Below, in pieces: positions 24,342 through 31,852 of a stretch of 64,000 bases of DNA (position 1 is its first letter; the number at the start of each line of letters is the position of its first letter). The position numbers and the translations under genes are program-made. This DNA comes from Bacteroidales bacterium (GTDB lineage Bacteria; Bacteroidota; Bacteroidia; Bacteroidales; VadinHA17): the NCBI GenBank assembly GCA_003142255.1, contig PLLO01000016.1, positions 62,001-126,000 on the forward strand, in the 5' to 3' direction. The notes under the pieces were generated by a model. That model was not told the DNA's origin and searched no databases. It saw only the letters and a program-made list of their open reading frames with translations.

Positions 24342-25088
24342 TCACTGTGCCACAAACTCATATGTCAGGGTTCCTGACTGACTCTTTGGTGAGTTGATAT
24401 CTCCATTGAACCTTGAAACCAGTGCAGTGCTGACAGCAGTTTCGGCAAGACATGGGTCAATAGCTTTACTGTTAGCTTCAATCACTTTTGCTTCCTCAAC
24501 AACTCCTTCCTGGTTTACTATTATCGATAATTCAATTCTGCCGGCGCCCTCGCATTTATAGATCGGAATAGGGAGGTAGGTGTGCACGCGACCCTCAAGG
24601 GAATAGTATATGCGTGTGGGCCCCTTGTAATTCGCTTCCATTACCTGTGATTCCCTTGGTTTTTCTTCTTTTATCGATTCGGTCTTTTTTTCGATTTTGA
24701 CAGTTTCTTCTGGTTTTGTCTCTTTAAGCCTCCTCTGCTCATCTATATAGTTATCCTTACCGAGCTTGCCATCTTTGATAAGCTCATCCTTGACCTTATC
24801 GATTACATCCGCAGGATTGATTTTCTCATCGGTTTTATTTGCCAGGTTCCTTGCGATATTCAGCATTTCATTATCGCCCTGGAGCACCCTCTCTATTCTG
24901 GACGCCGGAAGTTCTACCAGCTTTTTCTTTACATCGGGCTCAGGCACCTGGACAAACTCTACATTGAATTCCTTTGTAATGTTCTTCTTCAGGGTGCCGA
25001 TTTGATAGAGCATAAAAAGGATGGCAGCAATAAGATGTATTATCACTGTTCCAAGGATGCCGGCTACCCTGCCATCGTAATTACTCAT
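24342..25088 (-). CDS. TonB-family energy transducer
   Basis: A 248-residue TonB-like protein: one N-terminal membrane helix (GILGTVIIHLIAAILFMLYQIG), a charged Lys/Glu/Pro-rich periplasmic spacer (EETVKIEKKTESIKEEKPRES) and a C-terminal TonB-C-like domain with GAGRIELSIIVNQEGVVEEAKVI. Such proteins link the ExbB/ExbD proton motor to outer-membrane receptors such as SusC. No exbBD genes adjoin it. Its carboxy end is less Pro-rich than classical TonB, so the specific receptor partner is unknown. Confidence 0.8.
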   Translation of the reverse strand: MSNYDGRVAGILGTVIIHLIAAILFMLYQIGTLKKNITKEFNVEFVQVPEPDVKKKLVELPASRIERVLQGDNEMLNIARNLANKTDEKINPADVIDKVKDELIKDGKLGKDNYIDEQRRLKETKPEETVKIEKKTESIKEEKPRESQVMEANYKGPTRIYYSLEGRVHTYLPIPIYKCEGAGRIELSIIVNQEGVVEEAKVIEANSKAIDPCLAETAVSTALVSRFNGDINSPKSQSGTLTYEFVAQ

Positions 25089-25162
25089 AATCTGCGAAAT
25101 TATAAATTATTGCCGTTACAATCTAACGGCGGTAATTTATAATTAATTTTACCCTTTATTAG

Positions 25163-25193
25163 TTTGGGAAAGAAACCTCAGGTTTTACTGTTG
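25163..25193 (+). promoter_or_regulatory. Candidate promoter of the nitroreductase gene
   Basis: TTTG at 25163-25166 and TACTGTTG at 25186-25193, separated by 19 bp, fit the TTTG-N19-TAnnTTTG arrangement with one mismatch. Predicted start near 25200, 18 bp before the ATG. Confidence 0.5.
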
Positions 25194-25217
25194 ACAGATC
25201 AAAAAAACTAATTCATT

Positions 25218-25790
25218 ATGATACACGAAATTTTAAAAGACAGATGGAGCCCCTATTCCTTTTCTTCAGAACCTGTTGATAAGATGAAGCTGGATAGCTT
25301 ATTCGAAGCAGCTGGTCTTGCTCCATCCTCAAATAATGAACAGCCATGGCTCTTTATTCATGCAACAAGGGAAGAAGCAGAGCTCTTTGAAACTTTTCTT
25401 GGCTTCATGGTTGAAGGCAACAGGATATGGGCTAAAAATACATACGCAATTGCTATCAGCTTTGCTCGTTTGAACTTATCCTATAATGGTAAACCAAATA
25501 AATACGCTTTGCACGATACCGGAATGGCAGTCTCGAACCTTCTTATGCAGGCCACATCATTGGGGATATTTGTTCACCAGATGGCAGGCTACTCTACCGA
25601 AAAAGTAAGGGAGTATTTTAAGCTCAGGGATGACGTTGTGCCCGTTGCCATAATGGCTATTGGCTATAGGGGACTCGGGGAGAATCTTTCGCCGGAACTG
25701 TATACAAGAGACGAAAAGAGGAGAGGGCGGAAACCAGTCAACGAGTATTCTTTCAGGAATGCTCTTCCTGAAAAATATGTAAATCCCTGA
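25218..25790 (+). CDS. Nitroreductase-family flavoprotein
   Basis: FMN-dependent oxidoreductase of the nitroreductase superfamily, 190 aa, cytoplasmic. The N-terminal RWSPYSFSSEPV and LAPSSNNEQPWLFI segments contain the FMN-phosphate binding Arg/Ser pattern, and the C-terminal GYRGLGENLSPEL is typical. The ALHDTGMAVSNLLMQATSLGI block forms the dimer and flavin site. It may reduce quinones, nitro compounds or enones; the physiological substrate is unknown. It is a single-gene unit with its own promoter. Confidence 0.85.
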   Translation: MIHEILKDRWSPYSFSSEPVDKMKLDSLFEAAGLAPSSNNEQPWLFIHATREEAELFETFLGFMVEGNRIWAKNTYAIAISFARLNLSYNGKPNKYALHDTGMAVSNLLMQATSLGIFVHQMAGYSTEKVREYFKLRDDVVPVAIMAIGYRGLGENLSPELYTRDEKRRGRKPVNEYSFRNALPEKYVNP

Positions 25791-25796
25791 GATTTA

Positions 25797-26492
25797 TTAA
25801 TTTCTGGTATGAGGATTCTTTTTCTTTTTGATCACTTTTGACGGCTCCGGCTTCTTGAAATTGTGATTCTTAAAAAGTCCGTTCTTGACACCTGTTACAA
25901 ACTTGGCCCACGCAAAAGGGTTCAGCAGGTTATTAATTGGGTACTGACCCCTTGTCGCCATTGCCGAGAAGTTCTGCTCCATAGCGTACCTGTAACCTGT
26001 TTCCGGTGATATTCTTACACCAATCTGGTTATTTATTGCCACGTATATTGATGCCATGTTTTCATTCATATTCTCAATTATGGGATCAACAGGAACTTCT
26101 TTTGTTATATCCTTGATGAATTCGCTGTAGTTTTTCCATGGAAGTATGGTGACCGGTTCAATCTCTATAGTATCAATTTCGAGTACGATATCGGCAAGAC
26201 AATGCTTGTCATTATAATCCGCCGGAATGATAGTATGGTATTTCTTATATCCCAATGCCCTGAAAAAGACTGTATCGCCTGGTGTGCTTGTAATGGTATA
26301 GATCCCTGAGCTTTCGCTTATTGAGGCGCGGTGCATCTTTTTTGAGATGACTGCAACACCCTGTACAGGCTTGTAGGTGACATCTGTTATTATCCCGCTG
26401 AGTTGTACGAATTTTTCTGGTACGTTATTCTGTCCGGACACTGAAATCAGGGGTATTATCAGGAAGATTGCACTATATAGAAACCTCTTCAA
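25797..26492 (-). CDS. Exported protein with carboxypeptidase-regulatory-like domain
   Basis: A 231-aa protein with a signal peptide (RFLYSAIFLIIPLISVSGQ) and an N-terminal CarboxypepD_reg-like beta-sandwich (SGIITDVTYKPVQGVAVISKK... RALGYKKY), the same fold that precedes TonB-dependent receptors. The C-terminal half (INNQIGVRISPETGYRYAMEQ... KNGLFKNHNFKKPEPSKVIKKKK) is characteristic of a Bacteroidota-specific family that I cannot name with a function. The end is very basic. Confidence 0.65.
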   Translation of the reverse strand: MKRFLYSAIFLIIPLISVSGQNNVPEKFVQLSGIITDVTYKPVQGVAVISKKMHRASISESSGIYTITSTPGDTVFFRALGYKKYHTIIPADYNDKHCLADIVLEIDTIEIEPVTILPWKNYSEFIKDITKEVPVDPIIENMNENMASIYVAINNQIGVRISPETGYRYAMEQNFSAMATRGQYPINNLLNPFAWAKFVTGVKNGLFKNHNFKKPEPSKVIKKKKNPHTRN

Positions 26493-26826
26493 TATTTTGA
26501 TGTAGCTATAGACAGAACATTTTAAATAACGTCTGCAAATTAAACATTATTGAATTGAACGGTAAAACATTTAACTATATTTTAATAAATATGATAAATC
26601 CCTGTCTATCCTCAGCTACAGGTTCTGTATTAGGTGCTTTCGGATAGAACTTGCTCAAAACCATGGGATTCTTATCATTCATCATTTTTAAATATCGAAA
26701 ATATTTCAATATTTGTTAATTGAATTTACATATTAAATCTGATGGTTTGCCAATTATATTTCAAATCACCTGCATTATAAGTTCATTGATATTCAGGTAT
26801 TTAAGTTTTAATTTTATATTCAGTGC
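26493..26826. other. A/T-rich intergenic region upstream of iorA
   Basis: 334 bp without a recognised gene. On the plus strand TTG (26786-26788), 20 bp and TAATTTTA (26809-26816) form a weak promoter for iorA. On the minus strand there is a 36-codon ORF (listed separately). No tRNA or clear riboswitch structure was seen. Confidence 0.4.
26575..26685 (-). CDS. Candidate small ORF, 36 codons
   Basis: A complete ATG-to-TAG frame encoding MMNDKNPMVLSKFYPKAPNT followed by 16 more residues ending in FIIFIKI. Amino-acid composition is plausible for a protein and codon choice resembles neighbours, but no homolog is recognised and it could be a chance ORF or a decayed gene fragment. Confidence 0.22.
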   Translation of the reverse strand: MMNDKNPMVLSKFYPKAPNTEPVAEDRQGFIIFIKI

Positions 26827-28431
26827 ATGGATAAGTTATTATTATTGGGTGACGAGGCAATAGCTCGGGCTGCTATTGATGCAGGTTTAAGCGGAATGTA
26901 TGCTTACCCGGGAACTCCGTCGACGGAGATAATGGAATACATCCAGGCTTCAGGAGAGGCTTCCGATCGCAAGATACACAGGAAATGGTCTTCAAACGAG
27001 AAGACCGCCATGGAGGCTGCCCTGGGAATGTCTTATGCCGGCAAGAGAGCAATGGTCGCCATGAAGCATGTCGGCCTCAATGTCGCTGCAGACAGTTTCA
27101 TTAACTCTGCCATAACGGGTGTAAACGGAGGCCTCATTGTTGTATCTGCCGACGACCCATCTATGCACTCCTCTCAAAACGAACAGGACTCAAGGTTCTA
27201 TGCAAAATTTGCATTTATCCCATGTTTTGAACCGACAAATCAGCAGGAAGCCTACGATATGGTATTTGATGCATTTGAGCTTTCTGAAAAATACAAGGTG
27301 CCTGTCATGCTGCGCATCACTACAAGGCTTGCTCACTCAAGGGCAAGCGTAAAGCTTATTGATAAACCTGTTCCTGAGAAGAAGCTGACTCTGCCTTCAG
27401 ATCCTTTGCAGTTCGTCCTTCTTCCTGCAATTGCAAAAAAAAGATACAGGGCTTTATTAGCCACTTATGAAAAGATAAGGCTTGATATCAGAATTGAAAA
27501 GTATAATCATTTCAGGGATGGGAGGAAAAGAGACCTGGGAATAATTACTACAGGTATTGCATGGAATTACCTGGCCGAGAATCTGAATGAATCGATGAAT
27601 GACATCCCGGTTTTAAAGATCTCCGCATACCCTTTTCCAAATGACCTGGTAAGAGAAATTGCAGGCCGCTGCAAAGAGCTTCTTGTTCTTGAAGAAGGCT
27701 ATCCTCTGATCGAGGAGGGGCTGAGAGGTCTTCTTGATAACGGAATTAAGATCCTCGGCCGTCTCGATGGAACTGTGCCTCGCGATGGTGAGCTTAATCC
27801 TTACATAGTTGCTAAATCCCTAGGACTGCCGGCCTCTTATGGCATGGACGTGCCTGAATTGGTTAAAACTAGGCCACCTTCATTCTGTAAAGGTTGCGGA
27901 CATTCTGATATGTTCAATGCCCTGATTGAAGCTGTGAAACCTTTTGGCCCCGGACATGTCTTCTCAGATATTGGTTGTTACACTCTGGGAGCTTTGCCGC
28001 CATATAATGCAATAAACTCCTGTGTCGACATGGGAGCTTCGGTGACAATGGCAATCGGAGCAGCTGATGCAGGTCTGTCACCTTCTGTTGCAGTAATAGG
28101 TGATTCTACATTTACTCACTCTGGAATGACTGGTCTGCTTGATGCGGTCACAAAGAATTCCCCAGTGACGATAATAATCTCTGATAATTCAACAACGGGT
28201 ATGACCGGCGGTCAGGAATCAAAGGCTACCGGAAGAATTGAGCAAATATGTACGGGCATCGGCGTTGAACCAGAACATATCATAACCATTGTACCCTTGC
28301 GGAAGAATCATGAGGAAAACGTTCAAACCATGAGCAAAGAGTTCCGGTATAATGGCGTCTCTGTTATTATTGCTGCAAGGGAATGCATTCAGACAGCAGC
28401 AAGAAGGAAGAAAGCAGAGAGCTCCAATTAA
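26827..28431 (+). CDS. iorA: Indolepyruvate:ferredoxin oxidoreductase, alpha subunit, without ferredoxin domain
   Basis: Thiamine diphosphate enzyme that oxidatively decarboxylates aryl-pyruvates (indolepyruvate, phenylpyruvate) to acyl-CoA with ferredoxin reduction, in the cytoplasm of anaerobes. Signs include LLGDEAIARAAIDAG and YPGTPSTEIMEYIQ at the N-terminus, the PPSFCKGCGHSDMF block, and the TPP-binding GDSTFTHSGMTGLLDAV...DNSTTGMTGGQ near residues 424-465. At 534 aa it stops just after IIAARECIQTAARRKKAESSN; the C-terminal 2[4Fe-4S] ferredoxin module of archaeal IorA (about 600-650 aa) is absent, with no CxxCxxC clusters. Electrons must therefore pass through a separate ferredoxin. iorB follows after 104 bp. 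Confidence 0.92.
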   Translation: MDKLLLLGDEAIARAAIDAGLSGMYAYPGTPSTEIMEYIQASGEASDRKIHRKWSSNEKTAMEAALGMSYAGKRAMVAMKHVGLNVAADSFINSAITGVNGGLIVVSADDPSMHSSQNEQDSRFYAKFAFIPCFEPTNQQEAYDMVFDAFELSEKYKVPVMLRITTRLAHSRASVKLIDKPVPEKKLTLPSDPLQFVLLPAIAKKRYRALLATYEKIRLDIRIEKYNHFRDGRKRDLGIITTGIAWNYLAENLNESMNDIPVLKISAYPFPNDLVREIAGRCKELLVLEEGYPLIEEGLRGLLDNGIKILGRLDGTVPRDGELNPYIVAKSLGLPASYGMDVPELVKTRPPSFCKGCGHSDMFNALIEAVKPFGPGHVFSDIGCYTLGALPPYNAINSCVDMGASVTMAIGAADAGLSPSVAVIGDSTFTHSGMTGLLDAVTKNSPVTIIISDNSTTGMTGGQESKATGRIEQICTGIGVEPEHIITIVPLRKNHEENVQTMSKEFRYNGVSVIIAARECIQTAARRKKAESSN

Positions 28432-28451
28432 TAATTAACAAAGCCTTATGA

Positions 28452-28507
28452 AACCCACATATATTTGAATACACAAACTCGATATTATAATAAATTACAT
28501 GTGGGTT
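28452..28507 (+). repeat. Inverted repeat between iorA and iorB
   Basis: AACCCACAT (28452-28460) and ATGTGGGTT (28499-28507) are perfect complements separated by 38 A/T-rich bases. It occupies the unusually long gap (104 bp) in an otherwise compact pair and could form an mRNA stem tuning iorB expression. Confidence 0.4.
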
Positions 28508-28535
28508 CCATCATTCCATTAAAATATATTATTAT

Positions 28536-29114
28536 ATGATGAAAAACGATATTATATTATCAGGAGTCGGCGGACAGGGAATCCTTTCCATTGCAGCAGC
28601 TATTGGTCTGGCTGCCGTTGATAACAATCTTTATCTTAAGCAATCAGAAGTTCACGGTATGAGTCAGAGGGGAGGAGATGTGCAGTCGCACTTAAGGCTT
28701 TCTGATAAACCAGTAGCATCAGACCTTATACCCTATGGAAAGGCCGACCTGGTGATCTCAGTGGAACCAATGGAATCGCTCCGTTACCTGCCATGGCTGT
28801 CAAAGAATGGATGGCTCGTCACCAATTCAGTTCCTTTTATCAATATTAATGATTATCCGCCTGTCGATGAAATACTTAACGAAATCAGGAAAATAAAGAA
28901 TCACATTATCCTTGACGCAGATTCAATTGCCAGGGATATAGGTTCTGCACGATCAGGAAATATAGTAATGCTCGGGGCTGCATCTCACTGGATAAGCATG
29001 CCTTATCCAGGCCTTGAGGAGGCTGTAAGAAAGCTCTTTAAACGAAAGGGTGAAGAGATAGTCGAGGTAAACCTTAAAGCTCTTAAAGCCGGGAGAGAAT
29101 ATTCTAAAATCTGA
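28536..29114 (+). CDS. iorB: Indolepyruvate:ferredoxin oxidoreductase, beta (gamma-domain) subunit
   Basis: A 192-aa partner subunit of IorA. It contains the POR-gamma-like nucleotide/CoA fold with GVGGQGILSIAAAIGLAA at the N-terminus, the conserved QSEVHGMSQRGGDVQSHLR motif and PYGKADLVISVEPMES. Length is normal. The start may be the first or second of two adjacent ATG codons. It is co-oriented with iorA and almost certainly encodes the second subunit of the same complex. Confidence 0.92.
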   Translation: MMKNDIILSGVGGQGILSIAAAIGLAAVDNNLYLKQSEVHGMSQRGGDVQSHLRLSDKPVASDLIPYGKADLVISVEPMESLRYLPWLSKNGWLVTNSVPFININDYPPVDEILNEIRKIKNHIILDADSIARDIGSARSGNIVMLGAASHWISMPYPGLEEAVRKLFKRKGEEIVEVNLKALKAGREYSKI

Positions 29115-29138
29115 CGCCTGATGCCTAGTGCCTAATGC
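29112..29138. repeat. Degenerate tandem repeat of TGCC-type heptamers
   Basis: CTGACGCCTGATGCCTAGTGCCTAATGCC runs out of the iorB stop codon, with GCCTGAT/GCCTAGT/GCCTAAT units. Similar G/C heptamer strings appear near 9404-9425, 56857-56895 and 60617-60640. Confidence 0.45.
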
Positions 29139-29143
29139 CTTTT

Positions 29144-30133
29144 TCAGAACTTAAATAATGCGTTAACATAGAGAAGACCCTCTTTGCCTGAAGTCACTTC
29201 ATATGGATATTTACCCTGGTAATCGAACGCAATTTTTACATTTGGACTTAATGTGAACTGAACCCCTCCAATTAGTAAACTGCCGTCATTCATATTGTTC
29301 CAGGGGAGTGCATCACCTTGTACCCTGACAGATGCAGCATAGTCATATCTCATAAAAAATTCAGCCTTCTTTGTCAGATTTACTCCACCGGTGGATGATA
29401 CTCCATACACGTGATGGCCCTTTATGAGATCCATATTTGATTTGTAGCTGAATTCACTGCCAATATTAAAATGATCATTCTTAAAACCGACAAAAGCAAT
29501 AGCAAGAGTCTGCCATATCCCATCCTCCCTTATGATGTCGGTATAGAGCCTGATTGCAACATTATTATTGGGTGTGATGGTCATCCCAAGGGAATTCTTC
29601 AGGCTGTTGTCAAGCTGAATTTCAGAATACCCTTCGCCATTCATTAGGGTGTAATCTGCGGTTACGATATCATTGAACTTATACTCAACCACCAACCCAA
29701 GGTCTGCAACCATACCGTACCCGTGTAATGACTGATATGTGTTGGCGATATATCTTTTGCCCCAGAAGGTCTGCTGAAACACAAACATTTTAGTACTCGT
29801 TATCCCTCCTGTAATTGACAGTTTTCCATCCGACCAGCTTAACGAGGCATCCCTGAAGAAGGAATATCTGTGAGATGCCGAACCAGGTGCAAGATCTTCC
29901 GGAGAGCCAACGTTCAGTACTATCTTGCCTGTAAATTTACCGCCTGGCATGAACTGGTAACCAATATAAGCTCTGTTAAGGCTGAAACCCGTACGCCCTG
30001 CGGTATCATTTAAGTTAAGGTGGAAATCAGTGAATATCTCGGTAATTGGCTTACCGGTCGGTTCAATGCTCTGTGAATGACCTGCCTGGAAAATCAGTAA
30101 TGTAAAAACCAGTACAGGCAGAATTTTCTTCAT
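29144..30133 (-). CDS. Outer-membrane beta-barrel (porin-like) protein
   Basis: A 329-aa exported protein with signal MKKILPVLVFTLLIFQAGHSQ and a run of amphipathic beta strands with aromatic ends (YIGYQFMPGGKFTGKIVLNVG, NIGSEFSYKSNMDL, KIAFDYQGKY) finishing in LLYVNALFKF, whose terminal Phe is the outer-membrane insertion signal. It resembles phosphate/polyphosphate-porin (OprO/P) or related anion-porin families of Bacteroidota, but substrate and exact family are not determined. Confidence 0.7.
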   Translation of the reverse strand: MKKILPVLVFTLLIFQAGHSQSIEPTGKPITEIFTDFHLNLNDTAGRTGFSLNRAYIGYQFMPGGKFTGKIVLNVGSPEDLAPGSASHRYSFFRDASLSWSDGKLSITGGITSTKMFVFQQTFWGKRYIANTYQSLHGYGMVADLGLVVEYKFNDIVTADYTLMNGEGYSEIQLDNSLKNSLGMTITPNNNVAIRLYTDIIREDGIWQTLAIAFVGFKNDHFNIGSEFSYKSNMDLIKGHHVYGVSSTGGVNLTKKAEFFMRYDYAASVRVQGDALPWNNMNDGSLLIGGVQFTLSPNVKIAFDYQGKYPYEVTSGKEGLLYVNALFKF

Positions 30134-30277
30134 AGTTTAAGGTTAGTGCAAAACTTAAAATTACATGGTGACAAAAATATAACTATTGTCTTTACCATCA
30201 ATTATTTTAAGTTTTTTTAAAACAAAAGTTAAACATAATGCTATTTAGCATGTTTACAGAATTCTTTGAATTATTCT

Positions 30278-30285
30278 TAAATTTG
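30278..30285 (+). promoter_or_regulatory. -7 element TAAATTTG upstream of the thioredoxin-like gene
   Basis: Exact TAnnTTTG match 22 bp before the ATG at 30307. Supports that ATG as start rather than the ATG at 30238, which would lie upstream of transcription start. Confidence 0.45.
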
Positions 30286-30306
30286 AAGGTAATTAAAACA
30301 ACATGT

Positions 30307-30819
30307 ATGAAAAAGAAAATTGCAGGAATTTTTGTGGCAGCAATATTGTTGACATCTTTCGTAACTGGTTTTAGCCAGGAAGCAAAAAAACTATATGATC
30401 CTTCACTTGATGGCATGAAGCAGTTAAAGGAAGCAATAGCTTCGGCCAAAACAACCGGTAAGCATCTCTTCATTCAATATGGTGGAAACTGGTGCCCATG
30501 GTGTATAAAGTTTGCCGGGTTCTGCAAGGACGATCCTGATATCTCAAAGCTTATTTCAGATAATTATATCTGGGTTAAGCTTAACTATAGCCCCGAAAAT
30601 AAAAATCTTCCTTCGAACGAGTACCTTGGGAACCCAAAAAGATTTGGTTTTCCTGTACTGATCATTGTGGATGGGAAAGGGAAAGTCCTTCATATACAGG
30701 ATAGCAGTCTGCTCGAAGAGGGGCAAGGATATAATAAGGAAAAGATAACAGGCTTTCTTAAGAACTGGACAGCAGCGGCTCTGATACCGGATAAACCTGC
30801 AGAAACGGTTAAGAAATAA
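30307..30819 (+). CDS. Exported thioredoxin-fold protein with WCPWC motif
   Basis: Thioredoxin-like periplasmic protein. The signal peptide starts at the second ATG (MKKKIAGIFVAAILLTSFVTG FSQ) and the redox motif is GGNWCPWCIKF, with two Cys in CxxC. Downstream strands KLNYSPENKNL and RFGFPVLIIVDGKG match the DUF255/thioredoxin fold including the cis-Pro loop (GFPVL). It probably participates in periplasmic thiol-disulfide exchange; a partner is not visible. A strong bidirectional terminator follows. Confidence 0.85.
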   Translation: MKKKIAGIFVAAILLTSFVTGFSQEAKKLYDPSLDGMKQLKEAIASAKTTGKHLFIQYGGNWCPWCIKFAGFCKDDPDISKLISDNYIWVKLNYSPENKNLPSNEYLGNPKRFGFPVLIIVDGKGKVLHIQDSSLLEEGQGYNKEKITGFLKNWTAAALIPDKPAETVKK

Positions 30820-30822
30820 AAG

Positions 30823-30853
30823 AAAGAGGCTGTCAGATTCTGACAGCCTCTTT
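30823..30853. terminator. Bidirectional intrinsic terminator between thioredoxin-like gene and ssb
   Basis: Perfect 15-bp inverted repeat (30823-30837 and 30839-30853; AAAGAGGCTGTCAGA with its complement), A-rich on the left and T-rich on the right, so it can terminate both converging genes. Confidence 0.9.
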
Positions 30854-30882
30854 TCATTGGGAATGCAGCGATTGTATACCGG

Positions 30883-31239
30883 CTATTCTTTCTTAGTCTT
30901 CTCTTTCGATGACTGCAATAAGAGAAGATCGTTAAGGACTATTTCGGTAATGTACTTTGTACCACCGTTTTTATCCTCATAGCTTCTGTAAACAATCCTC
31001 CCATCAACAGCAACTTCTCTTCCTTTTTTAAGGAATTTTGAAGCAATTTCTGCAAGGCCGTTCCACGCCACAATGTTGTGCCATGTGGTTTCTTCAACTT
31101 TCTGACCATCGGCATTTTTATACCCGTCGTTTGTTGCAAGCGTGAAATGTGCAACCTTCTTTCCGCTTTCAAGCGTTTTCATTTCCGGATCCTGACCAAG
31201 GTTTCCGATGAGCTGGACTCTGTTTTTAAGTGAATTCAT
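30883..31239 (-). CDS. ssb: Single-stranded DNA-binding protein, short form without acidic tail
   Basis: An OB-fold SSB of only 118 aa. The N-terminus SLKNRVQLIGNLGQDPEMKTL, THWHNIVAW and RIVYRSYEDKNG segments are typical. The usual flexible linker and acidic C-terminal tip (DDDIPF-like) that recruits repair proteins are absent; it ends LQSSKEKTKKE, which is basic. It could be an accessory SSB, not the main replicative one. Its promoter may be the TAAGTTTG element on the minus strand at 31281-31288. Confidence 0.9.
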   Translation of the reverse strand: MNSLKNRVQLIGNLGQDPEMKTLESGKKVAHFTLATNDGYKNADGQKVEETTWHNIVAWNGLAEIASKFLKKGREVAVDGRIVYRSYEDKNGGTKYITEIVLNDLLLLQSSKEKTKKE

Positions 31240-31280
31240 AACTTTAAGTTTTTAAGTGAGACATAAGTTTAATTTCATAG

Positions 31281-31288
31281 CAAACTTA
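31281..31288 (-). promoter_or_regulatory. -7 element for ssb
   Basis: On the minus strand TAAGTTTG (plus-strand CAAACTTA) matches TAnnTTTG, 42 bp upstream of the ssb ATG. The -33 element is unclear. Confidence 0.4.
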
Positions 31289-31444
31289 CGTCCCCCTTTT
31301 AAACCCTATCGGTAAATAACCGTTTATATACGGCATGTAATTATTTATTGTCGTTTCTATCCGTTTGAAAACGTTTTTATATATCAATATCAAATTGATA
31401 GACATTATTTGTATTTTTTATATCTTTATCAAAACTTTAGTGCT

Positions 31445-31810
31445 GTGGAAAAGAAATGTCTCGATTGCGGCGATGTTATTCGCGGCCGCACCGATAAGAA
31501 ATTCTGTTCTGACCAGTGCAGGAATAGCTACAATAACAGAATTAACCGTGATACGAACAACTTCGTAAGGAATGTTCATGGACTGCTAAGGAAAAACAGG
31601 CGGATTCTCGCTGATCTGTATGGTGAAGGCAAGGTGAAAGTGCATAAAGATGCCCTCTTTGCCCTCGGATATAATTTCAGCTTCTTTACGCATGTCATAG
31701 AATCATCCGATAAGCGTAAATTCCAGTATTGCTTTGAATATGGCTTTACAGAAGCAGGAAATGATTTCCTTGAGCTGAAATATAACAGCGCCTACCTCGA
31801 CTACCAGTGA
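31445..31810 (+). CDS. Small zinc-ribbon protein of unknown function
   Basis: About 121 aa. The N-terminus has a CxxC...CxxxC metal site (KCLDCGDVIRGRTDKKFCSDQC) of the DUF2116-type zinc-ribbon, followed by a helical and beta C-terminal region with KVKVHKDALFALGYNFSFF and YCFEYGFTEAGNDF. The frame has no ATG before the zinc-ribbon: GTG at 31445 (VEKKCLDCG) is preferred over TTG 31409. It lies between ssb and an M28 peptidase, facing away from ssb. Function unknown; nucleic-acid binding is plausible from the ribbon. Confidence 0.75.
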   Translation: MEKKCLDCGDVIRGRTDKKFCSDQCRNSYNNRINRDTNNFVRNVHGLLRKNRRILADLYGEGKVKVHKDALFALGYNFSFFTHVIESSDKRKFQYCFEYGFTEAGNDFLELKYNSAYLDYQ

Positions 31811-31852
31811 GGTTTATCAAAATTACAAGTTAAAAGTAAGTATCTGATTACT

